Assembly: GCF_000003815.2 (NCBI RefSeq)
Contig: NC_049982.1
Coordinates: 23,394,169-23,458,168 of the forward strand
DNA: 64,000 nt
Source: Branchiostoma floridae
Taxonomy: Eukaryota; Chordata; Leptocardii; Amphioxiformes; Branchiostomatidae
Direction of reading: 5' to 3'
Of the stretch, positions 22,101 through 31,879 are shown in pieces (within the stretch, counting starts at the first letter, position 1; every line of letters starts with the position of its first letter). The position numbers and the translations under genes are program-made. A model generated the notes under the pieces. It worked only from the letters and a program-made list of their open reading frames with translations. It was not told the origin of the DNA and ran no database searches.

Positions 22101-24617
22101 TTCTTTCTGGAAGCAGTGGAAGGTGACCCACTTTTTCTGTAATGAGTGGGTTATGTGATGTTAACAGGTTATAGTTTTGTTTCCGTCAGTAAAAGTTTGG
22201 AACTTTTGCAGGCCTCTTCGAATAGCTCTTTACTTTCCTGGTCATTAGGGAGGCAGTTTGAAATAAAACGTAGTTTGTCTTCCTCTGGTTTTGAAATACA
22301 ACAGGTACAGATTCTTTCACATACAAGTACCTTTTTGTACCACCCTTTCTCAATTGCAAGGGGGTGGGTGCTAATTCTAAGTTTATGCACAAAGCCCACC
22401 ATACCTCATATTTATCTAGAAAATTTTAAATAATTTTCCATGGAATATCCCTTCTTTAGTTTTTTGTAGACAGTCTATGAAAAAATGTACCTCTACCTAA
22501 AATGTACCTAAAATGGCCTTTACAAGATTTTTGCGAGGAAAGCTCAATTTCAGACCATGTAGTGAAAGGGGAAGGGGAGATGACAGTGTACCTACCTTTC
22601 AGGAGTAGAATTCAGACTAAGATTGTTGTTATGTACATATGCCCTTACTTTTAGCATGACAAACTGATCATATGGCCTAAGGCTCAACTGACAGATGCAA
22701 TGTCTGACCTTTACTCCTCTAGAGTATCAGATTTCTCACAGCACTGCCACTGGTGGAATCAACCAAACCAGGCTGGGGGGTTGTAATGCTTCAGAAGTTT
22801 TTGACAAGAATGCCCCGGCTATCCCTAACTAGCTGCTAGGGGGCCCAAACTTATGTCCCTAACTCCTGAGCTCAAGAGCTATCTAACACCCAAAATTCGT
22901 GACCATAACATGTTTAGAAGATGAGAAAACACACCCGGAAGTTGCGCTGCAGTACCAAGGGAAGCCGCTAGGGGGCCCATCATCGTACTCCCCCTCCGTT
23001 TTCCAGACCCCTACCCACCCACCAAATATCATCAGCGTCCGTCGAACTCTTCTCGAGTTATACTGTCCACGGACAAAAGTTTGCAAGTAAACCGGCGCCT
23101 GCACTTCCAACAAAGCCGCTAGGGGGCCCAAACTCGCAGCAATCACTCTCTGCTTTAAGGGCTCCCTACCGCTCAAAAATCACGACCGCAGCATGTCCAG
23201 AACGCGAGATATCAAGCATGGAAGTTCCGCTGCAGTACCTTAGCAAGCCGCTAGGGGGCCCATTATCGAACTCCCCCTTCGTTCTCCAAACCCCTACCCA
23301 CCCACCAAATATCAGCTGCATTCGTCGCAGTCTTCTCGAGTTATGCTGTTCACAAACGGGGAAAACATACAACCGGACCGAAAGTATAACCTTATGCCAT
23401 TCTGGCAAAGGTAACAAACAAACCATCGCGACCTCATCTGTCCCCTATCGAGATGCAGATCAACTGCAACTTGCAGTAAATGTCAAGCAAGGGAGATTCC
23501 CCGTAACGTTAAGTGGGAATCATGGAAGTCCCCAGGTAGACTATGCATGATACTGTCGGGGGTTCCCCGTATTCAAACCACCTAAATTCTGCCTAGAGAT
23601 AACATAACTAGAAACCATAAGGCTATATGTAAACGTACACATTGTGATGCAAGAAAAGAACACTGTTGTTAACCATTCTATCTACATTGGATGACTGAAA
23701 CTAAGATACATCTCCATTACTTATATCTGAACAATACGTTGAAGGAAACTGTATCGTGTACCTGAGTTGGCTAGTGCATTCAGGAAAGCTTGAAACCATC
23801 CCGGCTGTTCACACGTCTGTAGTTTCACCAGCAGTGTCTGCATTGCCTCAGCTGATCCCTTGTTTTGCTCGTCAGCAATGACGGTTCTGACAAACGCTAA
23901 ACCTAAACACAGAACAGGGCAATCATAGATTACCCACACTGTTTTTCGACCCTCCATTGACAAATATAACAGTGCTGAGGATATATGGCAATGCTGTGTA
24001 TATTGAGAATAGAAAGTAACACACACTCGGGGGGGGGGGGGAGAGTAATAAAATCATAGCCTGGTATCCAGCCGTAATATAGCTCCCGAGACTCGGGAGC
24101 TATAATACGGCTGGATACCAGGCTAACAAAATCAGAGCATTAACTTTCCTTGTTTCGCTGGGGACATCGACGGTACCATGCGTACATGTGTATAATCAAC
24201 ATTCTCAAACGCTAACGTTAACGTTGCATGGAAATGGCAGGAATGGTTGTTGGACGAAGGCAAAGGGCTCAGGTAGATTCAGGCAATATGTTGTGGTCTA
24301 TAATGGTGTAATATTACATCTAAATGTACCGATGCTATAACCTAGCATGTAATGTAAACACAACGCCGCATTCATGTAACGTTTTAACCCGGAAGAGGAG
24401 CTTCAGGAAAGGTAAAACATTAACTACTTGTCCACACAGGAAAAACACAAAACTTACCGTTGTCAAAGTAACCCATAAGGTGGACGATGATGTTGCCAGG
24501 GATGACGGTCTCTTTCAGCAGCGGGGCGAACGCCTCCAGAAGGGCCTTTCCCAGTTCGTCCCCGGTCGGTACGGCCTCCGGTTGGACGTCCGTCCCGGCT
24601 GCACCTGCACCTGGCAT
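10180..24617 (-). CDS. RIG-I-like receptor (CARD-CARD-DECH helicase-zinc RD), complete
   Basis: Eighteen exons: 24617-24458, 23902-23762, 18105-17954, 17593-17428, 16480-16328, 16032-15823, 15556-15460, 15153-14895, 14487-14325, 14184-14092, 13849-13695, 13384-13249, 12961-12722, 12473-12306, 12094-12021, 11716-11550, 11256-11062 and 10387-10180. All phases agree; 2937 nt encode 978 aa. CARD1 is residues 12-100 and CARD2 101-205. Walker A APTGSGKT is about 303-310, DECH 413-416, LTAS 450-453, [11 protein letters not shown] about 732-742, and QTRGRGRA is motif VI. The C-terminal domain has the zinc cysteines C856, C859, C909 and C912 and ends KIESFV..KW. The family senses viral double-stranded or 5'-triphosphate RNA in the cytosol, hydrolyses ATP, and signals through CARDs to MAVS. 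Helicase blocks look closest to MDA5/LGP2 ([25 protein letters not shown]), with some RIG-I-like features, so one vertebrate name is not justified. Confidence 0.95.
18300..20975. repeat. Tandem array of about 400-440-base units in receptor intron 2
   Basis: The phrase AGTCAGCATGAAGACAGGTC recurs near 18849, 19285, 19699, 20099, 20543 and 20961 (the last slightly changed), giving six units plus a partial one at the left. Within units a short repeat CATGCACCGAAAATGCGCAAT occurs twice (from 18869) or three times (from about 20109). A frame of about 65 codons on the minus strand is kept in four units but broken in others, so it is not taken as coding. Confidence 0.9.
21890..22440 (-). mobile_element. 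5'-truncated LINE 3' end
   Basis: The minus-strand frame at 22402-22169 has [17 protein letters not shown], then ERICTCC, then FISNC, the residue pattern of the C-terminal region of non-LTR retrotransposon polymerases. The same sequence family appears at 32030-32410. Only the 3' end is present. It lies in receptor intron 2. Confidence 0.65.
22960..23370. repeat. Two copies of a GCCGCTAGGGGGCCCA-containing repeat
   Basis: The segments 22960-23075 and 23240-23350 align closely: GCCGCTAGGGGGCCCAT, then a C-rich stretch with CCTACCCACCCACCAAATAT, then TTCTCGAGTTAT. A third GCCGCTAGGGGGCCCA lies at about 23114-23129. No domain is recognised. Confidence 0.75.
24029..24043. repeat. G homopolymer in receptor intron 1
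   Basis: A run of G next to the hairpin. Similar G or C runs occur at 279-290, 9547-9558 and 58675-58687. Confidence 0.8.
24058..24124. repeat. Near-perfect hairpin in receptor intron 1
   Basis: Two 33-base arms (AGCCTGGTATCCAGCCGTA...) are reverse complements with one mismatch and a single-base loop. A transcript would form a long stem. Probably a tiny MITE. Confidence 0.85.
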
Positions 24618-24821
24618 CGTACCTGTTACTTCCTGCTTTCACCGTACTGTAGAGCTCGGAACTTGGTGTCAGACTGTAACGTCAGCCACCTCTCTTTAAC
24701 AACAGCCTGAGCTGAGTACGCCGACTATATGTTACGTTAAAAAGATCGATATGTATGTATTATTGATGTTTGAAGGCGTGGACCGAAACTGTAGCGGAGA
24801 ACCCCACATTACAGGGCACCT

Positions 24822-24830
24822 TTATTTATA
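24822..24830 (-). promoter_or_regulatory. TATA box of the receptor gene
   Basis: The minus strand reads TATAAATAAA about 205 bases upstream of the start ATG, predicting a start site near 24800 and a 5' leader of about 180 nt. Confidence 0.55.
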
Positions 24831-24887
24831 GATCTTTAAAGCTCAGACAGCTCTGCTGGGCGCTGGTTGGTTAGACCTTTGACCGAA

Positions 24888-24944
24888 TTACGTCATTCTT
24901 ACAGGTGGGACAACATAATAGGCGACCTTTCAGGATTGCGCAAT
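24888..24944. promoter_or_regulatory. ATF-like and C/EBP sites upstream of the receptor TATA box
   Basis: TTACGTCA (24888-24895, ATF/CREB-like) and the palindrome ATTGCGCAAT (24935-24944, a consensus C/EBP site) lie about 60 and 105 bases upstream of the TATA box. These are sequence matches only. Confidence 0.4.
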
Positions 24945-25383
24945 TGTCTCTAGAGGGTGTCCAAACAAAGCCCGCAATGTAATACTACATACCTCTATGC
25001 AAATTGATCTGTTGGTGAGGGACCGATCACTTGATACTTCTGCTATTGTATCTTGGTTATCTCTATTATACTTTTAGGCCATGGCTACAGTTATGAAAAG
25101 CACATGTCTTCTTGTGGTTTCAGTGATAACAAAGTATTCATATTACCCAAGCTTTCCTTCCAACCGAATGACAATATGTATCTACACAGTACAATGATAT
25201 AGGCTAGGGGAATGCCGCAGCTATATATATTGTGGCTGAGGTTTCGATGACAGGTTTCGGTTTCCATTGCGTCATTGCTACCGTGAGATCTATATGCGTG
25301 TGACAGTATTAACAATGCATGGGCCTTTCTCAGTGGTGGGGAAAAGGATATTTACTTGCATTATATTACTGACTCTCTATTGC

Positions 25384-25455
25384 TACATGTTATGTTATAT
25401 TATGTTATGTTCTGTTGTGTCGTGTTGTGTTGTGTTGTGTTATGTTATGTTATCA
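25384..25455. repeat. TATGT/TGTGT microsatellite
   Basis: Imperfect five-base tandem repeat between the receptor and MAVS genes. Confidence 0.85.
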
Positions 25456-27340
25456 TAGCGTACAAACACAAGGATAGCTATAACGTTAAAATGTTTCGTG
25501 CACAGGGCTACAGCTACAGCACTGCTCCTGTGACGTACCGTAGTATACGTCAACGTGAATGAAGTATTTAAGACCCTGGACCTCAACACTACGCTGTCGA
25601 ATATCTTCTACAGGCGATGACACCCGTAGTTAGCGAGACAGGTGGATTTATGAGTTAGATATCAATGATTTACAATATAGATACTAGTAAAGGCCACAAC
25701 TTGTGGCTCTCCCATTAGAAGTCTTGTTATTCCTATTCACAGCAAAAACGTCCAGAAAATTCGAGAGATGTCAATTGGCAACATGACAGCGGGGACTCTC
25801 ACCCTGCCTACGACCGGGAATACTTCATCCTGAAAATAGCAGTTTTGGACCCGCCCAAACGTTTTGCGCGCCAACATCAAAGCTTCATATTGAAGACAAA
25901 TGTACTTGTGTGTACTTCATTGTACTTCATTGGCTAATTCTACATTCTACATTCGGAGCCTCTGTCCACAAGGTGAAATGACCCAACTCCGCTCTACTTC
26001 CAACATCACTGGCGTTCCTTCGGACTCCTATGATATACTAGACATGTACTTGCAGAAAATAGGCAATATTCATTAAAATCTAAAATGACGATGCTTCAGC
26101 TGGAGACTTGACAAATGAACTTCAGAGAGGTGTCAGAACACGGGTAATCGTCCCACTTCTTCCTATAAAATGTTACGGATGTATTGGAAATTTAAGCTGC
26201 AAAACAGGTTATTCGGTCGCCATCATAGTAGAAGCGCTACAGAACCTACTAACGCACCTGAACGCACCCAGCTATTAAACGCAAGGTGCAAAGGTCATAG
26301 TGCACCAGGGCACAGCCATCATATGGCATTGAGCATTTAGTCCAGTCAAGATCGAGGGATACGAAACTCAGGTACAGTCCCCAATAAGGTAATGTGTTGA
26401 TCATGAAACTATACTTTCACCACATCAATGCGAGCTGTCGTTTTCATGAGTCATAGGGGAATACCCTGGAACTGAAAAGCGCCTACGTACCACGAAAGGG
26501 ATTTTTATCGTGTCAGTGTGTTGTGTACGTTGTCTGGGGGGAAATCGGCGGTTGGGCCAACAACTCACAGCAGGTCACAGCGGCACAGGTGGGTTTTCTC
26601 ACTCTCACCTGTGTGAGTTAATCTGTGTGAGAACCCCAGATGGTGGCCAGACTATGTTAAAGGAACGCTAGTGGTTTTTACAGGTATGTTAGTGTAGTGC
26701 AGTGTGGTGAAGTTTTCACATGATCACTCGGTATCATTAAGTCTATTTACTTACAGTATTATACGTAAGGGCAGACGAACGAATGACTTTGGTGGTTGAA
26801 TAATAAGTTCCTGTATACAAGTCTAGAGTATATGATTGTGACATGCAACCCTCATTGTAAGGGATATACATAGTTTTGGAATTATGCCCAAATCTTAGTT
26901 TATCAAAGGATCTCTACTACTATACTGTTGCGTTGAGTATGTCACGATGTCACTAGCTAGGTCATCGGTACCATACATATGCATGTTAGGTTGTATAGCT
27001 TTATTACGGACATCAAGGATGGTGATATCCCACATCAATATGTAGAAATTGGCACAGTTTACTCCAATGAAGCTAAGGGCACACATGTATCAGTACCAAT
27101 ATGAATGTGAGATTAGATTGGGGGAACTTCGGGCGAACAGTTTTCATTCGAGAACGTTCGTGCCAACTTTATTTCCTGCTTGATCTGTCTAACTACATAA
27201 CGTTAACTTCATGACAGCTGTATCGATATGGTAACACACTGGAAACGTGTACTTTGGCTTGGTGTGACGTATGGGATGACAGTCGTAGTGATGTTAGCTC
27301 CCTAGTTCGAGGTTTGGAGGAACTGCGTCCTACGATTTTC

Positions 27341-27384
27341 GAACTTCCGGGTTCCAAATACTTTTAGGGAACTTCCGGGTTCCA
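27341..27384. promoter_or_regulatory. Pair of ETS-like sites in a direct repeat
   Basis: GAACTTCCGGGTTCCA occurs at 27341-27356 and again at 27369-27384. Each contains ACTTCCGG, the ETS/GABP consensus on the reverse strand. They lie about 0.8 kb upstream of the MAVS start. Confidence 0.35.
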
Positions 27385-28054
27385 GGTTTTCACATAGCTC
27401 AGACTAAAGATGGAGGTCACATTTCTCTCCCCGTGTCGTGAGATTGGTCAGTTATTGATTACAGATATGTGTTTGCCCTGCCCAGTATTGATTGTTTTGT
27501 GTGGCCCAGGGTATTGTTTACACGTGAAAAACATGAAGGGGGAGGGGGGCTTCTGCAGTAAGTCCACAAATTGTGGTGAATGGATTGTGATGATCTGTTT
27601 GGGCTTCTTGTGGCTATTCTTGGCACTGCAGCAGAACTTCCGTTTTTTGGCATCTTCTGTCATGCACACACCATGATCTTGTCTTTAATATGAAGGAACC
27701 AAATGTGTTTCGACGCCAAAACTGAAATACGTTTTTCACCTGCCTATGTGTCCTATTGAGTGGGCGGGTAGTTGTCAGGGTGGTCAAGGCTACCCGTCAG
27801 CACGGCTCAAGTATTAGCTGTACGAACCGTCTAATAGAAGAACAAAGTACAAGTTTAAGCCATGTATTTTCTTAAAGTTAACATATGTAAGAGACCAGCT
27901 GAGCATTATTTGTACGTATAGTATACCATGACCTCAAGCACCAGAAACAGGAAGAGATAAGAAGCAGGGCTACATCATTCTCACACGAACGCTTGTTCCG
28001 CCTAAATGTCTTAACATGCGGTAAACGTTTCGTGTCTCAACGGAAGTAACTTCA

Positions 28055-28121
28055 TATATACAACACACATAACGATGTATGTTACAGCTACTGACCACAC
28101 TCTGACGTAGTAGTGACGTCA
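28055..28121 (+). promoter_or_regulatory. Putative MAVS core promoter: TATATA and CRE
   Basis: TATATA (28055-28060) lies 71 bases before the ATG, with an ETS-like CGGAAGT just upstream at 28041. The perfect CRE palindrome TGACGTCA (28114-28121) lies 11 bases before the ATG, in the predicted leader. Confidence 0.4.
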
Positions 28122-28131
28122 CGGGCAGAAC

Positions 28132-31122
28132 ATGGTTGGCTTCATGGATCCGTACAAAGATGTTGTCAACAAACACGAGCCTCTGCTGTGTGAGACGATC
28201 GTGCCCGAGGAAATGCTACCTTACCTCAAAGAAGTTCTTACACAACGAGCTGTGGTATGTCTTATTATTCAATGAATGTTGTGCCATTTTATGCCATCTA
28301 CTTCTGACATGTGCTTCAGAACGGGGACAATATCGACTTTCAGACACGGGGGGGCGGTACAAACATTTGGAAAGGGGAGGAGCTTTACAGACCTGTGGAA
28401 TCGGGGGTAGAAAAATACTTTTAGAAACGGGAGCGATACAGACTTTCAGTAAAAGGCTATGGTACAATCTGTGTGGAACTCTGGGGGTGGAGGGTAGGTG
28501 AGTACTATAAGGAACATGCCCCTAACTTACATGATACTTCCAGGTGGTATCTAAGGTTAAAGCTTTTCTCTTTCTTGTTGTTTTTCCAACAATAGGAAAC
28601 GATCACATGCGAGCAGAGGAACTACGGCGCCAGCACAGCGGTAAGTAAGCTGTTGTGGGAGCTGAAGAGGAAGAAAGACTGGTTTCCTGCCCTCATCCGG
28701 GCACTTCTAGCTCTCGGACACGACGATGTAGCCGATAAACTGGACCCCTATCACAAAGGTATAGTCTTAAAAATTCGAATGAAAGTTCTCCTGTGACGAT
28801 GATTAAGATTTTACACGGTATATTTCCCGTATACAATATAAAGTGCTTTACCAACAAGCTTTCAACCTGTCCTTTGATCCTTTTGTCAAGTTGAAATGAC
28901 CAGAAGCCTATGTCTCGTGAACTGAACGGAATTGTGACGTCAGTAACGGGCCAACGCAGTTGGTATCGACTCCCGTCTTGGTTGATTGATAACCTCTGAT
29001 GTATGGCTTCTTTCACTCCTTTCAAAATATGATACTGTTTAGTGCCCACTATGATAACGTTATCCATGTCCTGGAGATTTATCATGAATACATTGGGAAA
29101 CCCCAGAGTTCGCTGACTTCATGTTCTAAGAAGGTGGTCTAAGAAACCTGTTAGAGTCATACATACAAAGTCTTTGATTGACAGATAGATTGATCTGTCA
29201 TAACATGTCTTTCCCGCCACAGTTCCCAGGCCGACGTCTGGAGCAGCTGCAGGGCCGACCGGACAGAACTCACCGTCTGGGACGGCGGCAGGACAACAAG
29301 TCCCGCAGGTAACATCGTGGTCTCAGGGTCTGAACATGGTAGTGGGATTACACTTCAGCAGATTATGTATGTAGCCATAGCATCCGTGATCTAGCTTTGG
29401 GACTGACTGAAAGGGATTCAGTGAGTAAGTGTTAGGAAGAAGGTTTACAAATACGCCATTTTGTTCTTGCGCCATAGTAAAATGTTGACTGCTATTCTTG
29501 TGGTCGAGCACTGCTGTTCGTTGTTAATGAGATCATGAGATGATAAGCAATAAACATGTCAACCACTTTCTTTCTATCGGTTCCCTCATGTGGAGACTTT
29601 GTACTATGTACAATGTGTAGCGTGATCTTTATTGTTGCTTAACCGTATAGGTTTCCTTTAAAACAATGCCCTCTCCTATTCTAAAAGGTGTTGTTTCCTC
29701 CTTAAGGGCCCCGGTCCATCACGACAGGGACGCACGGCTGGTCAACCCCCAGCAGACCCCCAGGTCGAACCCTTCTCTGTGGTGGCCCAGGACACCCAGC
29801 CCCACCAGCGGCCTGACCACGGACAGGTAGCCGTGGTGTTGGAGGAAGAGGGCGGAGAAAAGAAAGATGGCGGTGACGATAGACATGATAAGGATGAAGA
29901 AATGCCTTCAATGGAAGGTTGCAGCATCAATAGTACGGAGTTCGTCAGAAGAAGGATGGAGGACGACCACAGGGCGCCAGGACGCACGTATGCAGATGGA
30001 GATGTGGAGGAAAACCCGACGGAGGGTGCCGAACACGGCGCGATAGAAGAGCAGCCGACTGCCTTCTTCGAGGAAGCGGAGGATGATCACCTGGACGGGT
30101 CGCCTCAACATGTACAGCCGGGAGCGCTGATAAGGGAACTCGAGGAAGAAAACATGCAGAAGATCAGGATAAAGGATGCGCTCCTCGAGGAGGTGAAGTC
30201 TGAGGCTCAGGATGAAGCTGACAGGGGGCGCTCAGGCACACCCATCCCATACCTAATGCAGAAAGAGCACGATGCCAGAGGAGCAGAGGGCAATCGCTCA
30301 GACGGGGAGAAAGATGAAGGAGGAAGTTCCGGCTCGAGTTTCGAACTCCCACCTGGCTTTGAAGACTCCATGGAAGAGCATTGGAACCTCGGCGGAGATG
30401 AATTAGCACCTCCGAACAACGAGCTAACCTCCCCTCCCCACAGAGCCGAATCCGAATCACTCCAAAAGATCGACAACATCACAAGAGCGGAGAAGCAAGG
30501 GAAATCTGAGAAAGAACCTCCAGGCCTAGGACCGACAAATGTGGCCTTCATATCAGGAGCTGGAAAGCGTACGTCTGCGGTGACCGTTTGTGACGGAAGG
30601 GAAAACGAGCTAGCCACGGAGCCCAAAGACGTGGTGCAGCCGACTGACAACGGCGACGGCGTCCACGACGACGGTATGAACGACTACGTCTCGAAAGCAC
30701 CTCTCGCGACTATAAGCGGTACTATAACATCAACTGCTCCGAAAGATACCAAAGATGCCGCCAGCCCCACAGATCCAAAATCCACAGATTTCCCAACGCA
30801 TTCCAAAGCGCCTACTCCAAACAAACCAAAAGCGCGGGAACCTGCTTCAAAACCCAGCCAGGACAACAAAACCCGACCAACAGACACCTGTCCGCGCAAA
30901 CCACCTGTTACGAAGCGCCCCCATACCGTTCCCGAGCGTACTGCAGACGAAAACAACGGCCAGAACGCCAACAGAGATACCGAGCAAAAACCCTCAATGC
31001 AGAAGGACGCAGACGGTGGAGGAGTGGGCAGTTGGTCTGGGTGGCGCGTGGCTGGAGGTGTAGCGGTAGCTGCTGCTGGAGGTCTAGCGGTAGCCGGCAT
31101 AATCAGGATGCGATTCATGTAG
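28132..31122 (+). CDS. MAVS: MAVS (IPS-1/VISA/Cardif) homologue, complete
   Basis: Four exons: 28132-28254, 28596-28758, 29223-29308 and 29707-31122, phases 0, 1, 0; 595 aa, close to the 540 aa of human MAVS. Residues 1-95 form a single CARD (ETIVPEEMLPYLKEVL, then KDWFPALIRALLALG, DDVADKL). Residues 96-560 are low-complexity and acidic, then Pro/Thr/Lys-rich, as in MAVS. A C-terminal membrane segment (about 572-590, VAGGVAVAAAGGLAVAGI) is followed by IRMRFM, a short basic tail typical of outer mitochondrial membrane tail anchors. The ATG has A at -3 and G at +4. MAVS receives CARD signals from RIG-I-like receptors and nucleates filaments that activate IRF and NF-kB pathways. I see a TRAF6-like P-T-E-G-A-E but no pLxIS motif. 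A CARD-plus-tail-anchor protein of another lineage is the alternative. Confidence 0.88.
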
Positions 31123-31198
31123 ATAGATGAACTTCTTACGTGCATCTGACATCAAAGGGGCACTGGGAAGTTATTGATTCATAATCGGAGGCTTATAC

Positions 31199-31204
31199 AA
31201 TAAA
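31199..31204 (+). terminator. MAVS: MAVS polyadenylation signal
   Basis: AATAAA 77 bases after the MAVS stop codon. A second AATAAA lies at 31502-31507. Confidence 0.6.
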
Positions 31205-31879
31205 GTTGTGTTTTAAGAATAGTTTGTGGGACATTTTGATACATATGTGGTTTGGAGCTTTGAATCTGATTGAACTGTCCTACACATGAAACCTTTAATG
31301 TACATATTTTTTACAATCCCCAATATGACCCTGCGTTTTGAAAGTTCTATTCCATCCTTGACTGCCAAATTCTGTGGTATTCTTTGATATCGTACCTCTA
31401 TAACCTCTGTCAGGTTTGATTTTCATCATACGAAGGAGATGCTGATATTAGCTGTTTAATAATGTTCTGATTCCCTTACAATGTGCTTTTTCTCGTTGAT
31501 CAATAAAGCAGACTTGTTCTCAATATAAAAGCTACTCAAGTATCTAAACAAAATTTCCGGCAGCATCCATTGTTTTTCGTCAGCGTATTATGTATCTATA
31601 TATGATTTATATCTAATGTAAATATTCTCTTATGCATTAACCTATTTGCATACTATAAAGTGCTTATCTTCTGGGAACAGCTACTCACAGAGTATACTTA
31701 AAATTACCTCACGATCAAATGTGTTAAACTCTTTTGAGTAAGCTAGATGATAATTATTTTTACTGCTTATCTTTTTTAATCATCCATGAATGATGAAATG
31801 ATGTTTATTTATAATCATATTTGGAACGAACTTGTAGTTACGGGCAAGTTAACAATAGCTTCCAATGATGATATCACTT

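Larger units (their letters stand above)
24618..28131. other. Receptor-MAVS divergent intergenic region
   Basis: About 3.5 kb between the two start codons. It holds the receptor promoter elements, a TATGT microsatellite (25384-25455), two ACTTCCGGG direct repeats (27343 and 27371) and the MAVS-proximal TATATA and TGACGTCA. No convincing coding frame was seen; the 88-codon frame at 27410-27676 has no recognisable domain. Confidence 0.6.

Noticed and set aside
23491-23500. NF-kB consensus GGGAGATTCC
   Set aside because: Lies deep in receptor intron 2 next to repeats, with no promoter context; likely chance.
22883-23550. Frames over the GCCGCTAGGGGGCCCA repeats
   Set aside because: Open in several frames on both strands because of GC-rich repeats; no domain.
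27410-27676. 88-codon plus-strand frame with a hydrophobic stretch upstream of MAVS
   Set aside because: Overlaps other open frames, has no domain, and is not linked to an exon structure.
30690-30720. pLxIS motif in MAVS (PLATIS)
   Set aside because: There are two residues between Leu and Ile, so the spacing is wrong.
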